Assembly: GCA_011048855.1 (NCBI GenBank)
Contig: DSCZ01000577.1
Location: 1 to 5,413, forward strand
Direction: 5' to 3'
DNA: 5,413 nucleotides
DNA from: Desulfobacteraceae bacterium
GTDB lineage: Bacteria; Desulfobacterota; DSM-4660; Desulfatiglandales; Desulfatiglandaceae
Within the stretch, counting starts at the first letter, position 1, and the number at the start of each line of letters is the position of its first letter. The notes under the pieces were generated by a model, which was given only the letters and a program-made list of their open reading frames with translations, was not told the DNA's origin and ran no database searches. Both the position numbers and the translations under genes were made by a program. Positions 1 to 4,635 of this stretch are shown here, one piece after another.

Positions 1-1280
1 AGACCCCATAATGATGCTTCCCCGAGTTTGGAAAAAGCCCCGGCTTCGTAAAACCGTTGCCATTTTCGGATGGCGTTGTCGCTGACTCCGTATTTACGCC
101 CTGTGCCAGAATACCCCAGCCGCTCGATATCACTTTTTAAAGTATGGTAAGAGGGCCGCAAAACCTTCCGGTTCCAGTAGCCGGTATGGACATTGACAGG
201 AGCGGAAAGTTGTGTCCTAGCCTCATCGGCTTGAAAAAGTGATGCGGTTTCGAGCTTGGCCATGGCTTGGCGTTCGGCTTCCCCGATTGAATGAAGATAA
301 ATTTCAGTGGTTCGCCGGTTTTGATGCCCAAGGATCCGCTGAATAGTGCCGATCGGAATCCCAATGTGATCCAGGATTGACGCAGTCAAATGACGAAGCG
401 CATGATAGCGGAAATATCTAACCTTAGCGTCCCTGCATAGGGTTGACATCAATCTTTTTCGCTCTTTATAAGGTCCCTTCACCCAATTGCCGGTCTTTCG
501 ACTTCTGTATAGATGCCAAAACACCCAAGGCATATCATCGTCACGAGCTTGGTCTCGGAGATTGAGGATTTCATAGAGTTTACCAATCATCGGCACTTCC
601 CGAGGTTCTCGGTGACCGCCTTTGCGTTTACGGGTCCAAAGGGTTACCAGTCTCCGGTGGAAATTGACATCATCCCAGGTTAATGAGTTGATTTCACTGA
701 CCCGACCAGCCGTCAGCAAAATAGTCCAAAGATATTGCTGCGCTTCAGGGTCGGCAACGGCTATGACTTTCAGAACATCTTCTTTGGGCGGAACATACTT
801 TTTGCGCTTTTCGACCGGAAAGAAATCGATAGTGTCAGTGGGATTCGATTCTATCAACTTCTTTTTGGTTCCGTAATTAAATAGAGCCCTCAAGTATTGC
901 AATTCTTTATTCGCAACATGTGAGCTTACCATTAAGCGCTTCTTCAAGTAGTCCTCGATAATGCCAGTGGTGATGTCACCGCACATCATCTCTTGCCATT
1001 CTTTTACCCATCTTCTGCAGTGGTAACCGACATCCCGATAGTGGCTTTCCGAATTATAGGCTTTGACATGATCAAGCCGTCTATTGACGAGCTCCAAGAA
1101 GGCCATGTCGGTTTGGGTCTCTATCGCCTCTATCGTTTTCGGGTTGTTTATCTCCTCCTTTCTTTGGCCTTCGGCGGCCATCGCTTCTCTTTTGGTTTTG
1201 AACCAGGCCTGAGTGTACCTGGTCCCGTTTAGGGTGAAGTCGTACCTCCAACCCTTGCCCTTTTGAAAATATACGCTCAT
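1..1280 (-). CDS. Tyrosine recombinase (phage-type integrase) with C-terminal helix-turn-helix extension, 3'-partial
   Basis: Reading leftward from the ATG at 1280, the frame is open for 426 codons and leaves the window without a stop, so the C-terminus is missing. It is a site-specific DNA strand-exchange enzyme. Residues ~1-60 look like an N-terminal arm-type DNA-binding region (start MSVYFQKGKGWRYDF), ~60-150 like the SAM-like core-binding domain, and ~165-335 like the catalytic domain. Visible catalytic residues are R193 (TAGRVSEI), a lysine in the RKRKGG turn (K218 or K220), H293-x-x-R296 (HALRHLTAS), H319 (LGHQ) and nucleophile Y328 (TTEIYLH), so the enzyme should be active. The chain continues at least 98 residues past the tyrosine and contains GTGRKYGVSDNAIRKW (393-407), a helix-turn-helix-like signature not normal for integrases. 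The start is supported by AAAGGAGG 6 nt upstream. It overlaps the upstream excisionase-like gene. The family call is firm; the target site is unknown. Confidence 0.93.
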   Translation of the reverse strand, partial: MSVYFQKGKGWRYDFTLNGTRYTQAWFKTKREAMAAEGQRKEEINNPKTIEAIETQTDMAFLELVNRRLDHVKAYNSESHYRDVGYHCRRWVKEWQEMMCGDITTGIIEDYLKKRLMVSSHVANKELQYLRALFNYGTKKKLIESNPTDTIDFFPVEKRKKYVPPKEDVLKVIAVADPEAQQYLWTILLTAGRVSEINSLTWDDVNFHRRLVTLWTRKRKGGHREPREVPMIGKLYEILNLRDQARDDDMPWVFWHLYRSRKTGNWVKGPYKERKRLMSTLCRDAKVRYFRYHALRHLTASILDHIGIPIGTIQRILGHQNRRTTEIYLHSIGEAERQAMAKLETASLFQADEARTQLSAPVNVHTGYWNRKVLRPSYHTLKSDIERLGYSGTGRKYGVSDNAIRKWQRFYEAGAFSKLGEASLWG

Positions 1281-1425
1281 AGAGTTCCTCCTTTGCTGGA
1301 AAAAAGAGTGAACCCCTGAGCTTCCTTCCGCCCAACAAATCCGCATTCTTGTAAACCCAGCTGAGGCTCTTGCGGAGATACTGGGCTACTTCCTCAGGGG
1401 TGAGTATATCGGGAGCTTCTCTCAT
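1081..1425 (-). CDS. Excisionase-like helix-turn-helix DNA-binding protein
   Basis: The 114-codon frame begins MREAPDILTPEEVAQYLRKS. Residues ~7-57 match the MerR/excisionase-type helix-turn-helix pattern: LTPEEVAQYLRKS, then SWVYKN, then a GGRKLRGSLFFP wing, then a helix KEELYERIF. Such small proteins bind next to recombinase genes and act as recombination directionality factors or as DNA-binding adaptors. The gene is immediately upstream of the integrase and overlaps it by 200 nt (1081-1280) in another frame. The C-terminal ~65 residues are therefore encoded over the integrase start; they are basic, low in hydrophobics (KRSDGRRRPKKGGDKQ) and have no visible fold, so only the first ~60 residues are convincing. 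No good Shine-Dalgarno precedes the ATG. The helix-turn-helix call is solid; the excisionase role is inferred from position. Confidence 0.78.
   Translation of the reverse strand: MREAPDILTPEEVAQYLRKSLSWVYKNADLLGGRKLRGSLFFPAKEELYERIFSKGQGLEVRLHPKRDQVHSGLVQNQKRSDGRRRPKKGGDKQPENDRGDRDPNRHGLLGARQ
1287..1294 (-). promoter_or_regulatory. Shine-Dalgarno of the integrase gene
   Basis: Read on the minus strand this is AAAGGAGG, six bases before the ATG at 1280. It is a near-perfect ribosome binding site and fixes the integrase start inside the upstream excisionase-like reading frame. The integrase therefore has its own initiation signal. Confidence 0.85.
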
Positions 1426-1438
1426 GTGTCAATCCAAG

Positions 1439-1467
1439 ATAAAAGCGTCTGAATATCAATGTGTTAA
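1439..1467 (-). promoter_or_regulatory. Candidate promoter of the excisionase-like/integrase operon
   Basis: On the minus strand, TTAACA (1467-1462, 5 of 6 to TTGACA) is followed after exactly 17 bases by TTTTAT (1444-1439, 4 of 6 to TATAAT). Transcription would begin near 1432, only about 7 nt before the ATG at 1425. That fits the missing ribosome binding site and would give a nearly leaderless message. This is a pattern match only. Confidence 0.4.
1454..1466 (+). promoter_or_regulatory. IHF-consensus site overlapping the excisionase-like promoter
   Basis: TATCAATGTGTTA matches the E. coli IHF consensus WATCAANNNNTTR at every defined position. It lies 29 bp upstream of the excisionase-like start, covers the candidate -35 box and part of the spacer, and sits between that gene and an IHF-family gene. 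I estimate about 0.16 such perfect matches expected by chance in a window this size on both strands. Occupancy is not shown. Confidence 0.45.
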
Positions 1468-1755
1468 TTCAATAAGCCAATGGCTATGATCACGAGTATA
1501 CGAAAAACCGTCATTTTCTATCTCTTAAGTCGCCCTGATAACCGAAAAATTAAACCAGCCCCCGGCAGAAGAAGCGAAATCCTGGGGGTCATGAGACGTT
1601 CGGAAGATCAGGGCGTGGAGAGAAGTTACGAATTCAATGGAAAAAGTGATGGGCTCTGCGTGGGTGAATCTACAGGATGGTGATTGGAGATCGTTGTGGA
1701 TTTGAACCCCTGTATTAGCTTGTAACTACTTGAAAAAAGGACTAAAAATTTTGGC

Positions 1756-1775
1756 TGGTGCTGGTTTGGTGCTGG
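1756..1775. repeat. 9-bp direct repeat, TGGTGCTGG x2
   Basis: Two exact copies of TGGTGCTGG occur 11 bp apart, roughly one helical turn, with TT between them. This helical phasing is typical of protein-binding repeats such as arm-type or excisionase sites, but no known consensus is matched. Confidence 0.5.
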
Positions 1776-1805
1776 AATGGATTTGAGCCGGTGTTTTGAA
1801 TCGGA

Positions 1806-1823
1806 ATCCGGCGTTGGCCGGAT
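1806..1823 (-). terminator. Hairpin after the IHF-like gene, possible weak terminator
   Basis: ATCCGGC-GTTG-GCCGGAT forms a perfect 7-bp stem with a 4-nt loop, beginning 15 nt after the stop of the IHF-like gene. No U-run follows on the minus strand, so it is not a canonical intrinsic terminator. It could protect the 3' end of the message or be a binding site. Confidence 0.35.
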
Positions 1824-1837
1824 ACTGGGTATTAGAG

Positions 1838-2131
1838 CTACTTTCTTTTTCCCTTGTTCAGTTTCCGCCTGAGAACATCCGAGCACCTGAAGGTGACAAC
1901 ACGCCGGCCGTCTAGCATGAGGTCGGTTCCGCTTGCAGGGTTCCTACCCCGCCGCGGGTTCTTTTCCATCACATCAAACTTCCCGAACCCTGATATCAGC
2001 ACTTTTTCTCCCTGTTCAAGCGTGCACTTGATGAGCTCGATAAGGTTTTCGACCACACCAGCGGCCTGTTTCTTGGTCAGATCGGTTTTGACGTATAGAG
2101 CTTCCCTCAGGTCATTCTTCGTGAGTGTCAT
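1838..2131 (-). CDS. ihfA: IHF/HU-family DNA-bending protein, IHF alpha-like
   Basis: The 97-aa product (MTLTKNDLREALYVKTDLTK...) is a full-length member of the HU/IHF family. Helices at ~3-40 form the dimer body. The GEKVLISGFGKFDVMEK stretch (~41-57) is the family signature, and RRGRNPASG carries the proline at position 65 that intercalates in the minor groove in E. coli IHF-alpha. A beta arm and the terminal helix (SDVLRRKLN) follow. It bends DNA for recombination, replication and transcription, usually as a heterodimer with IHF-beta. N-terminal TLTKNDL and RGRNP favour the alpha subunit over HU, but a homodimeric HU-like role is possible. It lies upstream of, and co-directional with, the recombinase pair across a 412-bp gap, and no pheT neighbour is present. 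A GGAG lies 11 nt before the ATG, a weak spacing. Whether this is the host copy or an element-borne one cannot be decided here. Confidence 0.9.
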   Translation of the reverse strand: MTLTKNDLREALYVKTDLTKKQAAGVVENLIELIKCTLEQGEKVLISGFGKFDVMEKNPRRGRNPASGTDLMLDGRRVVTFRCSDVLRRKLNKGKRK

Positions 2132-2175
2132 GGCACAAAAGTCTCCGGATTGGTTGATGTTAGGGCAGGATTTAG

Positions 2176-2205
2176 ACCATAGCAGCAGGCTGGGCTTGAT
2201 TACAA
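2176..2205 (-). promoter_or_regulatory. Candidate promoter of the IHF-like gene
   Basis: On the minus strand, TTGTAA (2205-2200, 4 of 6) is separated by 18 bases from TATGGT (2181-2176, 4 of 6). Transcription would start near 2169, leaving a leader of about 38 nt before the ATG at 2131. Both boxes are moderate matches. Confidence 0.33.
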
Positions 2206-2315
2206 GGGGAAAATCACCTTTTATGGATGTAATCTTGTAGGTCAGAATTTTGATCCCGATACTGGCGAACCAGGCGATTCACAGCACCAGGGATTCCGTT
2301 AAACCCTGTTTAGCA

Positions 2316-2344
2316 GGAATTTCTGCACCGCCAGGTGCAGTTCC
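2316..2344 (+). promoter_or_regulatory. Strong hairpin in the leader of the membrane-protein gene
   Basis: CTGCACC-GCCA-GGTGCAG (2323-2340) is a perfect 7-bp stem with a 4-nt loop. It is extended by GGAA/TTCC (2316-2319 with 2341-2344) across a 3-nt TTT bulge. No T-run follows, so this is not a standard terminator. It may be part of a structured 5' leader or a protein-binding palindrome. Confidence 0.4.
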
Positions 2345-2411
2345 CGTGATGGAACAACCGTGTTTCGGGAAAGCGCATTTTTTAGGTTTGAAACCGAAAA
2401 CTTTATAAACG

Positions 2412-2431
2412 TCCCGACCCCTTTATCGGGA
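2412..2431 (+). promoter_or_regulatory. Hairpin abutting the start codon of the membrane-protein gene
   Basis: TCCCGA (2412-2417) pairs with TCGGGA (2426-2431) around the 8-nt loop CCCCTTTA, ending two bases before the ATG at 2434. Folding would cover the ribosome landing region. There is no Shine-Dalgarno-like sequence just upstream, so initiation may depend on this structure or be weak. Confidence 0.4.
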
Positions 2432-2433
2432 TC

Positions 2434-3621
2434 ATGGCATCCTCGCTATTCCTGCCCCTGGAGCAGATCCGGCCGGGTGAGTTCATTTCAAATTACTCGG
2501 ATTGGATCTATTTCACATTGACACTGGTATTTTTCCTGGCGGTTGCAGGTGTTACCCTCCGGAAGCATTTCGACAAACCCTATGTGAAACCTCTCATTAT
2601 CTCGGTTGCCTTGATCATGACTTTCGGGGTTTTCACCAACCGCTGGATGCTGACCCGGGTCTTTGAAGGCTGGGGTATCGTGGGAATGGTCATTCTGGCG
2701 TTCATGGCGGCAACCATTCCCTACGGGCTCTGCCGCGGGTTCGGGCTTCCGGGCGGGAAAGCGTTCTACCTCACCTATATCCTGTTTTACATTCTTGCCT
2801 GGGTGAAGTTCCCGCAGGTGTTCTATGCGCTTAAGGACTCGAACATGGGACTTTTGAACCTGTTGCTTCTTATTCTATTCCTGGTTTCCATATACAAGGT
2901 TGTCCGCTTCGCCCGAAGCGGCAGCAGCAGTGCAGATACCGTTTCCAGGCTCAAAAACACCCTCGGCCACCGGCAAACGTATGAACCCGAGATCCGGCAC
3001 GAGCTTGAAACAGAACGAGAAGGAGAGGCGCTTTTAAAAACCAGAGGCTTGAAGTTTACTGATGAGGAGATCCGAAGTGCCGAGGATATAAGGACCCAGC
3101 TCCAGGGAATCCTTCGCATAATCGAGACGCACGGAAACAGCCTCGCGGTGGATGACCGGGCACAGATCACCCGCATTCTTTCAAAAATGGCGGGCAATGA
3201 GCAGGCATTTCTCCGTGCCGTTGATAACGTGAAGGAAATCTTCAAGCGACTTGAGGTCATGGACAAGACTGAGCTTCGAAAAAAGCTCCAGAGGCTCAAA
3301 AATGTAAAAGGGAAAGAGAATAAACTGCTCGCAGCAGAAATCAAACTGGAAGAGGAAAAGATTGTCCTTGAAAAAGAGATAGAATCGCATGAGAAAGATC
3401 TCAAGAAATTCATCGAAAACCTGAACCGTCATCTGTCACTCGCAGTCAAGGCAATGGCAGAATCCTCGTACCCCTTGAATGCACTCCCGCATTTGAAACA
3501 TTCTTTGAAGACCGTAGGTGAAATCATCTCAATAACCAAACACCTCGAAACCGTGGAAAAGCATATGCTCTCTATAATAAAGGCCGAAGAGAAGGCGATC
3601 ACGCAGGAGAAGAGAGCATAG
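2434..3621 (+). CDS. Five-helix membrane protein with long charged coiled-coil-like cytoplasmic tail, unknown family
   Basis: I do not recognise this 395-aa protein. Hydrophobic segments near residues 23-41, 53-68, 80-97, 110-127 and 138-158 predict five membrane helices. KVVRFARSG (155-163) supplies positive charge at the exit, placing the tail in the cytoplasm. From ~185 the chain is helical and highly charged; ~268-330 (EVMDKTELRKKLQRL, KLEEEKIVLEKEIESHEKDL) has strong coiled-coil character, and a second helical stretch covers ~355-392. No catalytic motif, nucleotide-binding loop or signal peptide is visible. The architecture suits a membrane-anchored oligomeric scaffold or sensor-like protein, but that is inference from shape. 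The ATG at 2434 is the only sensible start: an in-frame TGA lies at 2389-2391 with no start codon between. The ATG lacks a Shine-Dalgarno and is preceded by a hairpin. The gene stands alone, followed within 6 nt by a GC hairpin repeat. Confidence 0.88.
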   Translation: MASSLFLPLEQIRPGEFISNYSDWIYFTLTLVFFLAVAGVTLRKHFDKPYVKPLIISVALIMTFGVFTNRWMLTRVFEGWGIVGMVILAFMAATIPYGLCRGFGLPGGKAFYLTYILFYILAWVKFPQVFYALKDSNMGLLNLLLLILFLVSIYKVVRFARSGSSSADTVSRLKNTLGHRQTYEPEIRHELETEREGEALLKTRGLKFTDEEIRSAEDIRTQLQGILRIIETHGNSLAVDDRAQITRILSKMAGNEQAFLRAVDNVKEIFKRLEVMDKTELRKKLQRLKNVKGKENKLLAAEIKLEEEKIVLEKEIESHEKDLKKFIENLNRHLSLAVKAMAESSYPLNALPHLKHSLKTVGEIISITKHLETVEKHMLSIIKAEEKAITQEKRA

Positions 3622-3626
3622 CCAGC

Positions 3627-3775
3627 CCCGCGAAGCGGGTAATCTTGAATCTGAAATCTGAAATCTGGAATGCGCCACAGGCGCTAATCTGGAATCTTGA
3701 ATATGAAATCTTGAATTGCGCCGCAGGCGCTAATCTGGAATATGAAATCTGGAATTTGGAATGCGCCGCAGGCGC
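3627..3775. repeat. Left hairpin/spacer repeat cluster, four units of about 45 bp
   Basis: Four 13-bp hairpins start at 3627 (CCCGC-GAA-GCGGG), 3672 (GCGCC-ACA-GGCGC), 3718 and 3763 (both GCGCC-GCA-GGCGC), at steps of 45, 46 and 45 bp. Each of the first three is followed by a 32-33-bp spacer beginning TAATCTKGAAT and built of about 7-bp words such as TGAAATC, TGGAATC and TGAATAT. The first hairpin lies 6 nt after the membrane-protein stop and may help end its transcript, although no T-run follows. This is the same family as the array at the right end of the window. Confidence 0.9.
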
Positions 3776-3778
3776 TAT

Positions 3779-3801
3779 GTCTCCGCGCGATGCCCAATCC
3801 C
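3779..3801 (+). repeat. 23-bp direct repeat, copy 1, left of hicBA
   Basis: This 23-bp sequence (starts GTCTCCGCGCGA, ends GCCCAATCCC) recurs without mismatch at 4599-4621, 820 bp downstream. Copy 1 starts 3 nt after the hairpin at 3763-3775. The two copies bracket the hicBA module. Confidence 0.9.
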
Positions 3802-3835
3802 TTTGCTTTTGACCTCCCGCCTTTGATCTCCACGC

Positions 3836-3864
3836 TTGCAAAGGAACGTCAAAATGAATATAAA
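3836..3864 (+). promoter_or_regulatory. Candidate hicBA promoter
   Basis: TTGCAA (3836-3841, 4 of 6) and TATAAA (3859-3864, 5 of 6) are separated by exactly 17 bp. Transcription would start near 3871, giving a leader of about 115 nt before hicB. A TTGACG at 3874-3879 has no matching -10 box and was not chosen. Confidence 0.4.
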
Positions 3865-3986
3865 GATTAAAGATTGACGGATCGCTGATGATGGCAGGCA
3901 GGATGATTGCGGTTTTCCTTGAAAAGTCAAAACACAACGGATGGCAAGTTTGATGTTTAACCTTCCGTGTTGCATGAGGTAGGGCT

Positions 3987-4193
3987 ATGTTCAAAAATTT
4001 TACACTTGAGTATTGGATGGATGATGAGTGGTATGTCGGTCGATTACAGGAGGTTCCCGGCGTTTTCAGCCAGGGTCAGACACTTGACGAATTAAGAGAG
4101 AATATCCAGGATGCGTATCGGATGGTGATGGAGGAGACCGGCGTTCAACACCATCCTGAATCCCAAACCATGGAAATAGAGGTTCGTGTTTGA
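3987..4193 (+). CDS. hicB: HicB-family antitoxin, minimal single-domain form
   Basis: The 68-aa protein has the partial RNase H-like fold of HicB antitoxins: beta strands in FTLEYWMDDEWYVGRLQEVPGVFSQGQT (5-32) followed by the helix LDELRENIQDAYRMVMEE (33-50). The E-x-P-G-V-x-S-x-G-x-T segment is the family hallmark. It neutralises the adjacent HicA ribonuclease by direct binding. The chain ends at EIEVRV with no C-terminal ribbon-helix-helix or helix-turn-helix domain, so unlike two-domain HicB proteins it shows no evident means of repressing its own promoter. The ATG is preceded by GAGG (3976-3979) at 7 nt. Its TGA overlaps the hicA start, so the two are translationally coupled. Antitoxin-first order is common in this subfamily. 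Confidence 0.92.
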   Translation: MFKNFTLEYWMDDEWYVGRLQEVPGVFSQGQTLDELRENIQDAYRMVMEETGVQHHPESQTMEIEVRV

Positions 4194-4372
4194 ACCGCGG
4201 CAAGCTCATAGAGCGGCTTGTCAAGGCTGGTTGTTATTTGAAGCGACACGGCAGCAAACACGACATCTATCTTAATCCGCACAATGGCCGCCATGCGCCA
4301 ATTCCCAGGCATCGCGAGATAAAGGATTCCCTGGTGAATCTGGTGCTAAAACAACTAGGGATTGAAAAATAG
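4190..4372 (+). CDS. hicA: HicA-family mRNA interferase toxin
   Basis: The 60-aa product has the dsRBD-like fold of HicA. An N-terminal helix GKLIERLVKAGCYLKR (4-19) is followed by RHGSKHDIYLNP, carrying the conserved catalytic histidine (H24), then GRHAPIPRHREIKDSLVNLVLKQLGI, the standard final strand and helix. HicA cleaves mRNA and halts growth until HicB blocks it. The start is TTG at 4190, whose TTGA overlaps the hicB stop by 4 nt. AGAGG (4178-4182) lies 7 nt upstream, and no ATG exists in the frame nearby. The length is normal for the family and all landmarks are intact, so the toxin is probably functional. A weak start codon and coupling would keep toxin below antitoxin. Confidence 0.93.
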   Translation: MNRGKLIERLVKAGCYLKRHGSKHDIYLNPHNGRHAPIPRHREIKDSLVNLVLKQLGIEK

Positions 4373-4385
4373 ATATCGGAATTGC

Positions 4386-4416
4386 AAAAAAAGTCGAGAT
4401 TACTCTATATTTTTTT
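4386..4416. terminator. Possible bidirectional terminator after hicA
   Basis: A run of seven A (4386-4392) and a run of seven T (4410-4416) flank GAG-ATTA-CTC (4396-4405), starting 14 nt after the hicA stop. A7/T7 pairing plus the small inner stem and the T-run could end transcription, but the GC content of the stem is very low. Confidence 0.3.
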
Positions 4417-4538
4417 CGGTCTCTGATCAGCAGCTTCCCCACCTACCGCGGCCTGGATTCCGCAGATCCGGTAAATCTTAAGACCGCTATTGAAAATGAA
4501 CCTCTCATCGATGACCCCTCGCTTCCGAAACCCGATAA

Positions 4539-4566
4539 CTGGCCACTGGCCACTAACCACTAGCCA
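4539..4566. repeat. Heptanucleotide tandem repeat, four copies
   Basis: CTGGCCA CTGGCCA CTAACCA CTAGCCA: four consecutive 7-bp units, two identical and two differing at two or one bases. Short heptamer arrays of this kind occur in intergenic DNA of several bacterial groups and probably grow by replication slippage. Confidence 0.85.
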
Positions 4567-4598
4567 CTGTATTTTCCCGCTGTTCTCTGCGCCCCTGC

Positions 4599-4621
4599 GT
4601 CTCCGCGCGATGCCCAATCCC
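4599..4621 (+). repeat. 23-bp direct repeat, copy 2, right of hicBA
   Basis: Identical over 23 bp to 3779-3801; the flanking bases on both sides differ. It ends one base before the hairpin at 4623-4635, whereas copy 1 follows its hairpin. The same two modules are therefore joined in opposite order. Confidence 0.9.
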
Positions 4622-4622
4622 C

Positions 4623-4635
4623 GCGCCGCAGGCGC
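4623..4635. repeat. Solitary GCGCC-GCA-GGCGC hairpin
   Basis: A perfect 5-bp stem with a GCA loop, identical to the hairpins at 3718, 3763 and 5369, but without the GGAAT-type spacer. It separates the hicBA module from the ribbon-helix-helix/PIN module. Confidence 0.85.

Larger units (their letters stand above)
1426..1837. other. 412-bp non-coding stretch between the IHF-like gene and the excisionase-like gene
   Basis: I see no convincing gene; frames here are short and resemble no family. Items present are the promoter and IHF-type site near the left end, a 9-bp direct repeat TGGTGCTGG (1756-1764 and 1767-1775), two copies of TGGATTTGARCC (1697-1708 and 1778-1789) that resemble the T-loop of a tRNA read backwards, and a 7-bp-stem hairpin at 1806-1823. 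The combination is compatible with recombinase binding or attachment-site DNA, but that is inference. Confidence 0.5.
2132..2433. other. 302-bp divergent intergenic region rich in inverted repeats
   Basis: It separates the leftward IHF-like gene from the rightward membrane-protein gene, so it must hold both promoters. No coding frame is convincing. Short stems follow one another: CTGG-CGAA-CCAG (2262-2273), CAGGG/CCCTG (2288-2308), CTGCACC/GGTGCAG (2323-2340), TTCCCG/CGGGAA (2341-2371) and TCCCGA/TCGGGA (2412-2431). A TATAAA at 2404-2409 could be a -10 box, but I find no good -35 at the right distance. Confidence 0.5.
3622..3986. other. 365-bp non-coding region between the membrane-protein gene and hicB
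   Basis: The left 155 bp is the hairpin/spacer repeat cluster, then the first copy of the 23-bp direct repeat (3779-3801). The remaining ~185 bp is ordinary intergenic DNA holding the hicBA promoter candidate and the hicB ribosome binding site. The minus-strand frame here (3599-3994) merely translates the repeats and is not a gene. Confidence 0.6.

Noticed and set aside
1480..1683. 67-codon plus-strand frame in the intergenic gap
   Set aside because: There is no convincing ribosome binding site, family match or conserved composition. It is treated as non-coding.
1681..1740. tRNA gene on the minus strand (GGTTCAAATCC T-loop motif)
   Set aside because: The T-stem has two mismatches of five, and no acceptor, D or anticodon arm can be assembled upstream. 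At most it is a remnant.
1854..2240. 128-codon plus-strand frame
   Set aside because: It lies antisense to the clear IHF-family gene and has no recognisable domain.
2823..3413. 196-codon minus-strand frame, Ser/Phe-rich
   Set aside because: It is antisense to the membrane/coiled-coil gene, its composition reflects Lys/Glu codons read backward, and it has no ribosome binding site.
3599..3994. 131-codon minus-strand frame
   Set aside because: Its protein is a translation of the hairpin/spacer repeats (FQIS/FKIS runs) and is opposite the hicB leader, with no family features.
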